54,762 nucleotides of DNA, taken from Paracoccaceae bacterium (GTDB taxonomy: Bacteria > Pseudomonadota > Alphaproteobacteria > Rhodobacterales > Rhodobacteraceae). Of the stretch, positions 16,904-24,848 are shown piece after piece; within the stretch, counting starts at the first letter, position 1; the number at the start of each line of letters is the position of its first letter. The DNA lies in the NCBI GenBank assembly GCA_014879735.1, contig JACSRN010000081.1:1-54762 (forward strand), in the 5' to 3' direction. The notes under the pieces are model-generated. The model was given only the letters and a program-made list of their open reading frames with translations, searched no databases and was not told the origin of the DNA. Made by a program: the position numbers and the translations under genes.

Positions 16904-18129
16904 TCCTGACGGTCGAACGGCTGGGCCATCATGGCGATGGAATAGCCATCGGGCCCGACGGCCCGATCTTCGTGCCGGGCTGCCTGCCGGGCGAGATCGT
17001 GGAGGGCGATCCTGTCGGCGACAGGGTGGAGGGGGTGCGAATCGTCACGCCCAGCGCCGACCGGGTCAAGCCGCCCTGTCCGCATGCCAGGACCTGCGGC
17101 GGCTGCCAGTTGCAGCATGCTGCAGATCCGTTCGTGGCCGAATGGAAGCGCGGTGTGGTGGTGCAGGCGCTGACGCTGCAGGGGCTGGCCGCGCCCGTCG
17201 CGGCAGAGGTTGCGACCTCGCCGCGATCCTCGCGCCGGCGGGCAACGCTTGCGGGGCGGCGCACGAAGGGCGGCGTGCTTCTGGGCTTCCACGCCCGGCG
17301 GGGCGAAACGGTGGTGCCAATCCCGGACTGCCGGCTTCTGCACCCCGATCTGATGGCCGCCTTTCCCGCGCTTCAGGCCCTGGTCGTGCTGGGCGGATCG
17401 CGCACCGCCGAGGTGGCGCTGACCGTGACCCGCACGGCGACCGGCCTCGACGTGACGGTACGCGGCGGCAAGCCGGCAGATGCCACGATGAAGATGGATC
17501 TTGCCCGCCTGGCCGACCGGCACGGGCTGGCCCGCCTGACCTGGGAGGGCGAGCCCGTGGCCCAGTCGGTCGAGCCGATGGTGGCCTTCGGTACAGCCCG
17601 CGTGGCGCTGCCGCCCGGTGCCTTCCTGCAGGCCACCACCGAGGGCGAATTGGCACTGCTTGCGGCCGTCGACACCGCCCTCGGGCCACAAAAGCGGATC
17701 GCCGATCTTTTCTGCGGTCTCGGTACATTTGCGCTGCCCTTGGCCGGGCGGGCAGAGATTCATGCCGTCGAGGGCGATGCCGCGATGACCGCCGCGCTTG
17801 ACCGCGCCGCCCGCACCACGCCGGGGCTGCGCCGGCTGACCCTTGAAACCCGAGATCTTTACCGTCGCCCGCTGGAGATCGACGAGCTTGCCCCGTTCAC
17901 CGGTGCGGTGATCGACCCGCCCCGCGCCGGAGCAGAGGCCCAGGTTGCCCGGCTGGCCACCGCAAAGGTGCCGGTGATCGCCATGGTGTCCTGCAACCCC
18001 GTTACCTTCGCCCGCGATGCCCGCATCCTGGTCGAAGGCGGCTACCGGCTGGACAGCGTGCAGGTCGTCGACCAGTTCCGCTGGTCGGTCCATGTCGAAC
18101 TTGTCGCCCGCTTCAGCCGGCCCCGATAA
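16900..18129 (+). CDS. Class I SAM-dependent RNA uracil-5 methyltransferase (RlmD/TrmA family)
   Basis: 409 residues from GTG 16900 (GTGA overlap with the preceding stop). Residues 1-55 look like a TRAM RNA-binding domain. An iron-sulfur set C60-x5-C66-x2-C69 with C144 fits the RumA/RlmD type. The SAM-binding segment is IADLFCGLGTFALPL (about residue 267 on), then DPPRAGA, and the catalytic nucleophile C365 in VSCNPVTFARD. The likely target is a uridine in 23S rRNA, although tRNA is not excluded by sequence alone. It is the last gene of the ABC pair unit. Confidence 0.9.
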   Translation: MILTVERLGHHGDGIAIGPDGPIFVPGCLPGEIVEGDPVGDRVEGVRIVTPSADRVKPPCPHARTCGGCQLQHAADPFVAEWKRGVVVQALTLQGLAAPVAAEVATSPRSSRRRATLAGRRTKGGVLLGFHARRGETVVPIPDCRLLHPDLMAAFPALQALVVLGGSRTAEVALTVTRTATGLDVTVRGGKPADATMKMDLARLADRHGLARLTWEGEPVAQSVEPMVAFGTARVALPPGAFLQATTEGELALLAAVDTALGPQKRIADLFCGLGTFALPLAGRAEIHAVEGDAAMTAALDRAARTTPGLRRLTLETRDLYRRPLEIDELAPFTGAVIDPPRAGAEAQVARLATAKVPVIAMVSCNPVTFARDARILVEGGYRLDSVQVVDQFRWSVHVELVARFSRPR

Positions 18130-18237
18130 CGACTGCGTGAAGGGTGATGCAACAGGGACTGGCCTCCGGCGCGGTTTTCGCGTATTCCAAGGGGAAAATC
18201 ACCGGCCAAAGAACCGGGATATCGGGCGATCACGGAC

Positions 18238-18729
18238 ATGCGGGCAGTCAGGCTTCTTCTCATTCTTCTCCTGGTCACAGGCCTTGCGGCTTGTGGCGGA
18301 AAATTTCGCAAATATCACGGCCCCGAGGTCACGCGGGTCGAGGTGCACAAGTCAGACCGCAAGATGTACCTGCTGCACGACGACAAGGTGCTGAGGGAAT
18401 TCGACATTGCCCTGGGTTTTGCGCCGGTGGGGCACAAGCAGTTCGAGGGCGACGGCAAGACACCCGAAGGTGTCTACCGCATCGCCTTGAAGAACCCGCA
18501 GTCGAACTATCATCTGTCACTGAAGATCAGCTATCCCAATGATACCGACCGCGCCTTTGCCAGTTCCAAGGGCAAGCCACCGGGGGGTGACATCTTCATC
18601 CACGGCGCGCCGCGCAACAAGGTGTATCAGCGCGACTGGACGGCAGGCTGCATCGCGCTGACCGACCGGGAAGTCGAACTGGTCTATTCGATGATCCAGC
18701 CAGGCACGCTGATCTACATCTATCCGTGA
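18238..18729 (+). CDS. L,D-transpeptidase (YkuD) lipoprotein
   Basis: 163 residues. A short signal peptide ends in the lipobox LAAC with the lipidated C19, so the protein is membrane-anchored in the periplasm. The YkuD catalytic set is present: H122 in IHGAP and nucleophile C138 in DWTAGCIAL. Such enzymes form 3-3 peptidoglycan cross-links or attach proteins to peptidoglycan. At 163 residues it is essentially a bare catalytic domain without a recognisable peptidoglycan-binding module. A second, Tat-exported YkuD gene lies 800 bp downstream. Confidence 0.88.
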   Translation: MRAVRLLLILLLVTGLAACGGKFRKYHGPEVTRVEVHKSDRKMYLLHDDKVLREFDIALGFAPVGHKQFEGDGKTPEGVYRIALKNPQSNYHLSLKISYPNDTDRAFASSKGKPPGGDIFIHGAPRNKVYQRDWTAGCIALTDREVELVYSMIQPGTLIYIYP

Positions 18730-18750
18730 CGGTCTTCGTCGCCGACCGGC

Positions 18751-18801
18751 CCTGCCCGGAGGGCAGGATCGACATGCGGCCGGCTGGCAGCCGGGCCGCA
18801 T
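18751..18801. terminator. Two consecutive hairpins between convergent genes
   Basis: CCTGCCC (18751-18757) pairs with GGGCAGG (18761-18767). ATGCGGCC (18774-18781) pairs with GGCCGCAT (18794-18801), with an inner GGCT/AGCC stem. Both lie in the 90-bp gap where the L,D-transpeptidase and CAP-protein genes converge. No T-run follows, so they may be weak or factor-assisted terminators for either strand. Confidence 0.5.
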
Positions 18802-18819
18802 TCGGCGCCGCGTTGCGGA

Positions 18820-19335
18820 TCAGCCGCCGGTGACGGCCGTCCACCAGATCTTGCCACCTTCTTCCTGATACCAGGCAAAGCCCAGATCCCGCGCCCGCGG
18901 GTCAAGAAGGATGTCGCGCTCGGAGGGGTTCTCCATCCAGACCGCAAGGGTTTCCAGCTCGGTCTGATAGGTTTCCGAGATCACCTCGCCCAGCAGCTTG
19001 CCGGGATAGCCCACGCGCTGCACCCGCGTCAGCGGTGACGACCCGTCCGAACCGAAATGCCACGGCCGGTTCTGCACCGACATGTCGCGCGAATGCGTCG
19101 CGGCCGCCGCATTCAGTTGCGAACTGAAGACAAGCGGCTGCACGCCCTTTGCCTGGCGCAGGGTGTTGACCGAATCAAGCAAGCGGAACGGGATTTCGGC
19201 CGCGATATCCGGCGTGATCCGGTATACGCGCGGCAGCGGCTTGCCATCCGGGCCGTACTGGACCTGGCTTCCACTGCTGACGCAGCCGGCGAGAATCAGC
19301 GCAGGGGCGGCAAGGACAAGGGCGCGTCTGTACAT
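18820..19335 (-). CDS. CAP-domain (SCP/PR1-like) lipoprotein
   Basis: 171 residues from ATG 19335, preceded by GGGTGAAAG. An in-frame ATG at 19347 is the alternative. The signal ends in the lipobox LAGC with C18. The mature part is a CAP domain: LLDSVNTLRQAKGVQPL, AAATHSRDMSVQNRPWHFGSDG with the conserved His residues, and the C-terminal GFAWYQEEGGKIWW. In bacteria the role of CAP proteins is poorly defined; extracellular binding or cell-wall-associated roles are proposed. It is divergent from the Tat-exported L,D-transpeptidase (175 bp). Confidence 0.85.
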   Translation of the reverse strand: MYRRALVLAAPALILAGCVSSGSQVQYGPDGKPLPRVYRITPDIAAEIPFRLLDSVNTLRQAKGVQPLVFSSQLNAAAATHSRDMSVQNRPWHFGSDGSSPLTRVQRVGYPGKLLGEVISETYQTELETLAVWMENPSERDILLDPRARDLGFAWYQEEGGKIWWTAVTGG

Positions 19336-19510
19336 TCTTTCACCCATCTGGCGGCCCGCAACAGGGCCCGTTGCGCCACCTTTACCCAAAGCGGCGCGGC
19401 GAGGCAAACCCGGGTCTGCACGATTCCGCCAAGTGACGGGCGTTTGATTTGCGACTTTGCGCCTGAGGATTTACTGTCCGGCAAAAGAGCAGATCTCCAA
19501 GGAGTCCGAT

Positions 19511-20089
19511 ATGGCCCTGTTCCGGCCGAACCGCCGCCAGGTTCTTGGCATGGCCGCAACCCTTGCGGCCGGCACCATCGCCGCCCCTGCCCTTGCGCAG
19601 GACCTTGCCGACGACAGCCCCGTGCGCAACAACAATTCCAGCTTCCGCATGCTGGACTGGCAGGAGTATTTCGAGAACACCCGCAAGGGCGCCATTCTCG
19701 TCGATATCTCTTCGCGCGCGCTGCACTACTGGTCGGACGACCAGTCGACCTACCGCCTGTACCCGACCTCGGTGCCGCTGTCTGACGAGTTGACGCGCCG
19801 CGGCCGGACCGAAGTCGTGCAGAAGGTGGTGAACCCGCCCTGGCGCCCGACGCCCGAGATGAAGAAGCGCAACCCCGAATGGCCAGATCTGGTCGAAGGC
19901 GGCGCGGTGGACAATCCGCTGGGCACGCGGGCATTGTATCTGAGCTGGACCTACTACCGCATCCACGGCACGCATGACACGCGCAAGATCGGCCGAAAAT
20001 CCTCCAACGGTTGCATCGGCATGTACAACGAACATGTCGAGGAACTGTTCGGAATGGCGCAGCTTGGCACGCAGGTGTTGCTAATTTGA
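19511..20089 (+). CDS. Tat-exported L,D-transpeptidase (YkuD)
   Basis: 192 residues from ATG 19511, preceded by AAGGAG. The N-terminus carries a twin-arginine signal (NRRQVLGMAATLAAG) ending APALAQ near residue 30, so a folded enzyme is probably exported. The YkuD catalytic elements are H152/H155 in IHGTHD and C168 in KSSNGCIGM. The protein belongs to the ErfK/YbiS-like group that remodels peptidoglycan or links proteins to it. It shares little beyond the catalytic motif with the lipoprotein YkuD upstream, so the two are not a recent duplication. Confidence 0.88.
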   Translation: MALFRPNRRQVLGMAATLAAGTIAAPALAQDLADDSPVRNNNSSFRMLDWQEYFENTRKGAILVDISSRALHYWSDDQSTYRLYPTSVPLSDELTRRGRTEVVQKVVNPPWRPTPEMKKRNPEWPDLVEGGAVDNPLGTRALYLSWTYYRIHGTHDTRKIGRKSSNGCIGMYNEHVEELFGMAQLGTQVLLI

Positions 20090-20183
20090 CGATATCCCGT
20101 GCCGGCCTCGGGGCCCCACTTCTGCCGGATTGCAATTCCTTTGCGGTGCTGCTTAACAAAGCAATACGAGGACAGTCTTGGGT

Positions 20184-20218
20184 GCATGCCGTCACCTCTG
20201 CAACAATTGATGGCATGC
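20184..20218 (+). repeat. Inverted repeat in the leader of the small exported protein
   Basis: GCATGCC (20184-20190) and GGCATGC (20212-20218) are perfectly complementary, with a 21-nt loop. The repeat ends 5 nt before the strong ribosome-binding site CTGGAGG of the 59-aa gene. It could form an mRNA hairpin or be an operator; nothing proves either. Confidence 0.4.
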
Positions 20219-20235
20219 GATAACTGGAGGTTACT

Positions 20236-20415
20236 ATGAAGAAACTCGCGCTCGCTGCCGCGCTGACCGTTGCCGCCAATACCGCCTTCGCCGGCGGCGT
20301 CGTCGAGCCGGTTATGGAACCGGAAGTCGTTAAGGCGTCGACCTCGTCGTCGGCCGGCGGCATCATTGTTCCGCTGCTGCTTCTGCTCGTCATCGCCGCT
20401 GCCGCGTCGAACTGA
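20236..20415 (+). CDS. Small exported membrane protein (59 aa), paralogue of the gene at 31371
   Basis: A 59-residue protein with CTGGAGG 5 nt before the ATG. Residues 1-19 form a signal peptide ending AFA, followed by GG, a Pro/Val/Glu segment (VVEPVMEPEVV), a Ser-rich TSSS and a hydrophobic stretch at 43-57. The mature protein is thus about 40 residues with one membrane segment. The same arrangement and the same ACTGGAGGT leader occur in the gene at 31371-31568. It is monocistronic: a strong terminator follows. I remember similar small proteins beside hemH in Rhodobacterales, but no function is known to me. Confidence 0.8.
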   Translation: MKKLALAAALTVAANTAFAGGVVEPVMEPEVVKASTSSSAGGIIVPLLLLLVIAAAASN

Positions 20416-20433
20416 GTCCGGATCAGTCGTAAA

Positions 20434-20472
20434 GGAAGGGACGGCAACACTGGTTGCCGTCCCTTTCCTTTT
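20434..20472 (+). terminator. Rho-independent terminator
   Basis: GGGACGGCAAC (20438-20448) pairs perfectly with GTTGCCGTCCC (20453-20463) around a 4-nt loop, followed by TTTCCTTTT. It ends the small-protein transcript and may also serve the convergent hemH transcript. Confidence 0.85.
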
Positions 20473-20522
20473 CAGCACGGGCATTTGCCCTCATCGCCCT
20501 TGCCCCGGTTGCGGCCGGGTCG

Positions 20523-21566
20523 TCAGCCCGCGTTCCAGCCGCAAAGATTGTCTTCGATCACTGCAACCAGTGCGGCCACATGGGCCGGCTCGTCGTTCAG
20601 GCAAGGGATGTAGGTGAACTCCTCGCCGCCCGCATGCATGAAGCTTTCGCGGATTTCGCCGTTGATTTCCTCCAGCGTCTCGATGCAGTCGGCGCTGAAA
20701 GCCGGGGCGATCACCGCAATGTGCTTGCGGCCCTGTCGCGCCAGTTCGGCGACATGTTCCACCGTATAGGGGCGCAACCATTCTTCGGGGCCAAAGACCG
20801 ACTGGAACGTCGTGTTGATCATGCCGCTGTCCCAGCCCAGCCGTTCCCGCAACAGGCGTGAGGTCTTCTGGCACTGGCAATGATAGGGATCGCCTTCTGC
20901 CAGATAGCGTTTTGGCATGCCGTGGTAGCTGGCCACCAGCACATCGGGCTTGCGCGACAGCCCGGTCCAGGCGCGTTCGACCGACTGGGCCAGCGCGTCG
21001 ATATAGAGCGGATGTTCGAAGTATTCCGGTACGGTACGGACAGCGGGCTGGCGCTTTTCCTTCATCAGCGCGCGGAAGAACTGGTCGTTCGCGGTCGCAG
21101 AGGTGGCGCCGGCGTAATGCGGATAAAGCGGGAAGAACAGAATCTTCTCGCATCCTGCCTCGACCATGGCGCGCAGCTTCGATCCGGTCGAGGGGTTGCC
21201 ATAGCGCATGCAGAAATCGACCATCACGCCCTCGCCCCGGGTGGCCGTCAGCGCGGCCGCAACCGCGGCGGTCTGCGCCTTGGTGATCGTCATCAGCGGT
21301 GATTCGTTCCGGTCGTGGTTCCAGATCAGCTTGTAGTTCGCCCCCGAGGAGAACGGCCGCTTGGCAAGGATCACCGTCTGCAGCAGCGGCTGCCATTTCC
21401 ACCGCGGATAATCGATCACCCGCTTGTCCGAGAGAAACTCGCTCAGATAGCGCCGCATCGACCAGTAGTCATAGCCATCGGGCGTGCCGAGGTTGGCCAG
21501 CAGCACCCCGATCTTGCCGCGCCCGATGCGGGGATGGTCGGGAGGAAGGTGGGCGGTGTCGGTCAT
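20523..21566 (-). CDS. hemH: Ferrochelatase
   Basis: 347 residues from ATG 21566; an in-frame extension upstream lacks family similarity. It has the family features VLLANLGTPD near the N-terminus, the SYHGMPKRY segment with the metal-binding histidine, HCQCQKTSRLL, and the C-terminal APAFSADCIETLEEI region with the conserved Glu. It inserts ferrous iron into protoporphyrin IX to make haem, at the cytoplasmic face of the membrane. The gene lies 52 bp downstream of a methyltransferase gene on the same strand. Its 3' end faces the terminator of the 59-aa gene. Confidence 0.96.
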   Translation of the reverse strand: MTDTAHLPPDHPRIGRGKIGVLLANLGTPDGYDYWSMRRYLSEFLSDKRVIDYPRWKWQPLLQTVILAKRPFSSGANYKLIWNHDRNESPLMTITKAQTAAVAAALTATRGEGVMVDFCMRYGNPSTGSKLRAMVEAGCEKILFFPLYPHYAGATSATANDQFFRALMKEKRQPAVRTVPEYFEHPLYIDALAQSVERAWTGLSRKPDVLVASYHGMPKRYLAEGDPYHCQCQKTSRLLRERLGWDSGMINTTFQSVFGPEEWLRPYTVEHVAELARQGRKHIAVIAPAFSADCIETLEEINGEIRESFMHAGGEEFTYIPCLNDEPAHVAALVAVIEDNLCGWNAG

Positions 21567-21618
21567 GGCGATTCCAATCGGGGATGCGTTTCCCGAGATA
21601 AACGCTTTGCTTGTCGGG

Positions 21619-22458
21619 TCAACGGTCGGGCGGTCCGCCGGACAGGCGGTGTTCTGTCGCATTCAGCGCGTCGGCCAGGCGCTGCGCCGCCGATCCCGGC
21701 CGCAGCGGTTTTTGCTGGCTTTCGTGCGGGCACCAGCCGGTCAGGCAGATCACCTCGAAGGTAGCGGCGATCCTGCCACCATCGGCCGGGTAGTTCTGGG
21801 CGTAAAGCGCCGCGGCGCGCAGGAAGACCTCGCGCCCGGTGGGGCGGCGCAACCGCGCGGCCAGCGCATTGGTCTCTCCCATCGCGCGCAGATCGGACAT
21901 CAGGTGAAACAGGTCGCGATAGGTGACGTGGCGCGGCGCGGCATCGGCCACCGGCAGCGCAAAGCCCGCGCGCGAAAGCAGCGCACCGACCTCACGAATC
22001 TCGCCCATCGGCAGGACGCGGGGGGACAGGCCGCCGGTCGCCGCCGTCTCCGCCTCGGCCAGCACGGCACGCAGTTCATGCAAGGTCTGACCGCCGAAGA
22101 ATGTCGCCAGCAACAGACCGTCTGGCCGCAGCGCCTGGCGACATTGCACCAGCTGGCCCACCGGGTCGTCGGCCCAGTGCAGCGCCATGGCGTGGATGAT
22201 CAGATCCTGCGAGGCGGGTGGCAGGTCGAGCGCGGGCGCATCGGCAACGACCCGCGCCCTGGGAAAGGCCGCCTGCCACAGCGCCGGAAATCCCGTCACC
22301 ACCACAAGGTCTGTAAATCTTCTGTTAACCGCGGCGAGTCTCTCCTGCACATCGAGGACGGCCTCCTCCTGCAGGAAAAGCGCCGGCTCGGCCAAGGCCA
22401 GCGCCCGGGTGCGGTGGCGGTTCAGGGCGGTGCGGTCCGTCAGCTGGGGTGGCGTCAT
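21619..22458 (-). CDS. SAM-dependent methyltransferase-like protein (BioC/NDUFAF5-related)
   Basis: 279 residues from ATG 22458. It resembles the BioC/NDUFAF5 group: an N-terminal FLQEEAVLDVQERLAAVNRRF, then a Rossmann-like core where the loop is degenerate (VVVTGFPALWQ), and DLIIHAMALHWADDPVGQL followed by LRPDGLLLATFFGG. NDUFAF5 relatives hydroxylate a complex I subunit in mitochondria rather than methylate; here the reaction is unknown. Its start lies 31 nt from the divergent comF-like start, so their promoters must overlap. Confidence 0.78.
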   Translation of the reverse strand: MTPPQLTDRTALNRHRTRALALAEPALFLQEEAVLDVQERLAAVNRRFTDLVVVTGFPALWQAAFPRARVVADAPALDLPPASQDLIIHAMALHWADDPVGQLVQCRQALRPDGLLLATFFGGQTLHELRAVLAEAETAATGGLSPRVLPMGEIREVGALLSRAGFALPVADAAPRHVTYRDLFHLMSDLRAMGETNALAARLRRPTGREVFLRAAALYAQNYPADGGRIAATFEVICLTGWCPHESQQKPLRPGSAAQRLADALNATEHRLSGGPPDR

Positions 22459-22489
22459 GGCGGCAGATTCTAAGGGGGGCGACAGCAGG

Positions 22490-23206
22490 ATGCAAAGAGT
22501 GATCGGCGCCATCTACCCGCCGCAATGCCTGACCTGCAATGCGCTGGTGGCCACCGACTTCGGCCTTTGCAGCGATTGCTGGCGCGAGACGCCATTCATT
22601 TCAGGCCTTGTCTGCGACAAATGCGGCACACCCCTGCCCGGCGATCCCGGGGTGGGTCCGGCGCTTTGCGACGATTGTCTTGCCACGCCCCGGCCCTGGA
22701 CCACCGGGCGCGCCGTTCTGCTGTATCGCGACAATGCCCGCCGCCTGGTGCTGGCGCTGAAGCACGGCGACCGGATGGATCTGGCACGCCCCGCCGGAGA
22801 GTGGCTGGCCCGCGCGGCACAGCCGCTGATCCGGCCGGGCATGCTGGTGGTGCCGATTCCGCTGCACTGGTGGCGGCTTCTGCGCCGCCGCTACAACCAG
22901 TCGGCGCTGCTGTCCGCCGCCCTTGCCCGCGCCGCCGGACTGGAACATTGCCCCGATGCGCTGCACCGCGCCCGTCCCACCGGCAGCCAGGAGGGTCGCG
23001 GCCGCGAGGACAGGTTCCGCAACCTCGACGGCGCGATCCGCGTGCCACCCCGTCGACTGGCCCGGCTGCGCGACCGCGACATTCTGCTGGTCGACGATGT
23101 GATGACCTCGGGTGCCACCTTCGCCGCCGCCACCCGCGCCTGCCTTGCCGGCGGCGCGCGCGCGGTCAGCGTCCTCGCCCTCGCGCGCGTTGCGAAGGAT
23201 GCTTAA
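22490..23206 (+). CDS. ComF-family phosphoribosyltransferase-like protein
   Basis: 238 residues from ATG 22490 (AAGGGGGG upstream); an in-frame ATG at 22457 would overlap the divergent methyltransferase start. Paired cysteines CLTC, CSDC, CDKC and CDDC in the first 70 residues form zinc-finger-like sites. The C-terminal half has the PRPP-binding signature ILLVDDVMTSGAT and the conserved RRYNQS. ComF proteins support DNA uptake or ssDNA handling in naturally transformable bacteria; here the function may differ. It starts the comF-grxC-nitrilase-marR series. Confidence 0.9.
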   Translation: MQRVIGAIYPPQCLTCNALVATDFGLCSDCWRETPFISGLVCDKCGTPLPGDPGVGPALCDDCLATPRPWTTGRAVLLYRDNARRLVLALKHGDRMDLARPAGEWLARAAQPLIRPGMLVVPIPLHWWRLLRRRYNQSALLSAALARAAGLEHCPDALHRARPTGSQEGRGREDRFRNLDGAIRVPPRRLARLRDRDILLVDDVMTSGATFAAATRACLAGGARAVSVLALARVAKDA

Positions 23207-23242
23207 ATCCCTATAGTTCCGCGCGAACACGGGGATTGCCAA

Positions 23243-23500
23243 ATGAAGACGGTCGAAATCTACACCACATCCTTCTGCCCTTACTGTATCGCGGCCAAAA
23301 GGCTGCTGCAGAGCAAGGGGATCGACTACCGCGAAATCGATGTCAGCGCCGATCCCGCCCTGCGCGAGGCGATGACCCAGCGCGCCAAAGGCCGGCGGAC
23401 GGTGCCGCAGATCTTCATCGGCGGGGCACATGTCGGCGGCAGCGACGATCTGCACGCGCTGGAACGCACCGGCAAGCTTGATCCGATGCTGGCAGACTGA
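23243..23500 (+). CDS. grxC: Glutaredoxin 3
   Basis: 85 residues, the usual size for GrxC. The active site is C12-P-Y-C15, followed by the conserved TVPQIFIGG (cis-Pro loop) and HVGGSDDL glutathione-binding motif. It reduces protein and mixed disulfides using glutathione in the cytoplasm. Its stop overlaps the nitrilase ATG by one base (TGATG), so the two are coupled. Confidence 0.95.
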   Translation: MKTVEIYTTSFCPYCIAAKRLLQSKGIDYREIDVSADPALREAMTQRAKGRRTVPQIFIGGAHVGGSDDLHALERTGKLDPMLAD

Positions 23501-24333
23501 TGCGCACCGCCCTGATCCAGTTGAACGTCTCGGACGATCCGGCGGCAAACCTGGCCATCACGCGCGGGCTTGTCCGGCAGGCGGCCGCTGGCGGTGCGGC
23601 ATTCATCCTGACACCCGAAATGACCAACGGCCTGACCTCGAACAAGGCGCATCTCGCCGCGATCTCGCGCGAGGAGGGACAGGACGAAACCCTTGCCGCG
23701 CTGCGGGACGAGGCGGCGCGGGCAGGGATCTGGCTGCTGATCGGCTCGCTCGGCGTGAAAACGGAAGCAGAGGACGGCCGGCTGGCCAACCGTTCCTTCC
23801 TGATCGGCCCCGATGGGGCAATCGCCGCCCGCTACGACAAGATCCACATGTTCGACGTGAATGTCAGCATGGCCGAGATCTATCGCGAAAGCGCGAACTA
23901 TCGCCCCGGCGCATCCGCGGTCGTGGCCGAGACACCCCTCGCACGCATCGGCATGGCGGTCTGCTACGACCTGCGGTTCCCGCATCTGTTCCGGGCGTTG
24001 GCCAAGGGCGGCGCGCAGATCCTGACGGTGCCGGCCGCCTTCAGCCACGTCACCGGCGCAGCGCATTGGGAAGTGCTGCTGCGCGCCCGGGCGATCGAAA
24101 GCGGCTGCTTTGTCCTGGCACCGGCGCAGACCGGCCAGCATGCCGAGGTCCATGGCCGGGGCACCCGCCGCACCCATGGTCATTCGCTGGCCGTCGCGCC
24201 CTGGGGCGAGGTTCTGGCCGATGCCGGCACCGAGCCGGGTATCACCCTTGTCGATCTCGACCTGTCGCAGGTCGAGGCGGCCCGCGCGCGCATTCCGTCG
24301 CTGTCGCATGACCGGGAGTTCGCGGGTCCATGA
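23500..24333 (+). CDS. Carbon-nitrogen hydrolase (nitrilase superfamily, Nit2-like)
   Basis: 277 residues with the catalytic triad E40 (LTPEMTN), K114 (YDKIHMFD) and C155 (CYDLRFPHLF). The sequence around them is closest to the Nit1/Nit2 branch, where the substrates are deaminated glutathione or omega-amidated keto acids. Adjacency to grxC fits a glutathione-related repair role, but that is inference. The gene is coupled to grxC upstream (TGATG) and to the MarR gene downstream (ATGA). Confidence 0.9.
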   Translation: MRTALIQLNVSDDPAANLAITRGLVRQAAAGGAAFILTPEMTNGLTSNKAHLAAISREEGQDETLAALRDEAARAGIWLLIGSLGVKTEAEDGRLANRSFLIGPDGAIAARYDKIHMFDVNVSMAEIYRESANYRPGASAVVAETPLARIGMAVCYDLRFPHLFRALAKGGAQILTVPAAFSHVTGAAHWEVLLRARAIESGCFVLAPAQTGQHAEVHGRGTRRTHGHSLAVAPWGEVLADAGTEPGITLVDLDLSQVEAARARIPSLSHDREFAGP

Positions 24334-24776
24334 CCACGGAACGCACCGAGGATATTGCCGTGGCGCTGTTCGGCGAGTTGTTCATGGCCGACCAACTGGC
24401 CCGCAACCGCATTTCCAAGGCATTGCCGCGCGGGATGGAACTGTCGCATTTCTCGGTCCTGAACCATCTGGCCCGGGCGGGCGACGAGCGCACGCCGGCA
24501 CAGCTTGCGCGGGTGTTCCATGTGACGCGCGGCGCAATGACCAATACGCTGGCCCGGCTGGAATGGGCCGGACACATCCACATCCGGCCCGACTGGGACG
24601 ATGCCCGACGCAAGTTCGTGGCGATCAGCCCGGCCGGCCGCGCCGCCCGGGATGCCGCCGTGCAATCGGTGGCGCCGCTGATCGGCGAGGTGGTCGAGGC
24701 CCTGGGTGCCGATCGCGTGCGCGCCGTCCTGCCCGTATTGCGCGAATTGCGTGCCCGGCTGGAGCGCGAGGGCTGA
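24330..24776 (+). CDS. MarR-family transcriptional regulator
   Basis: 148 residues. A winged helix-turn-helix core follows an N-terminal dimerisation helix: LSHFSVLNHLARAG, LARVFHVTRGAMTNTLARLEWAG (recognition helix) and a wing at DWDDARRKFVAIS. Such proteins usually repress nearby genes and are released by a ligand. It overlaps the nitrilase stop by 4 bp. Targets are unknown; the polysaccharide genes that begin 72 bp downstream are one possibility. Confidence 0.9.
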   Translation: MTTERTEDIAVALFGELFMADQLARNRISKALPRGMELSHFSVLNHLARAGDERTPAQLARVFHVTRGAMTNTLARLEWAGHIHIRPDWDDARRKFVAISPAGRAARDAAVQSVAPLIGEVVEALGADRVRAVLPVLRELRARLEREG

Positions 24777-24848
24777 GGCCGGCGGTGGACAACCCGCCCC
24801 CGGGGGCGCGATAGTCGAACCGGCGCAAGGGAGCGGAGGATAGCGGGC

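Noticed and set aside
22457-22489. Upstream ATG for the ComF-like protein
   Set aside because: It would overlap the divergent methyltransferase start and adds residues not expected for the family; ATG 22490 follows a G-rich ribosome-binding site.
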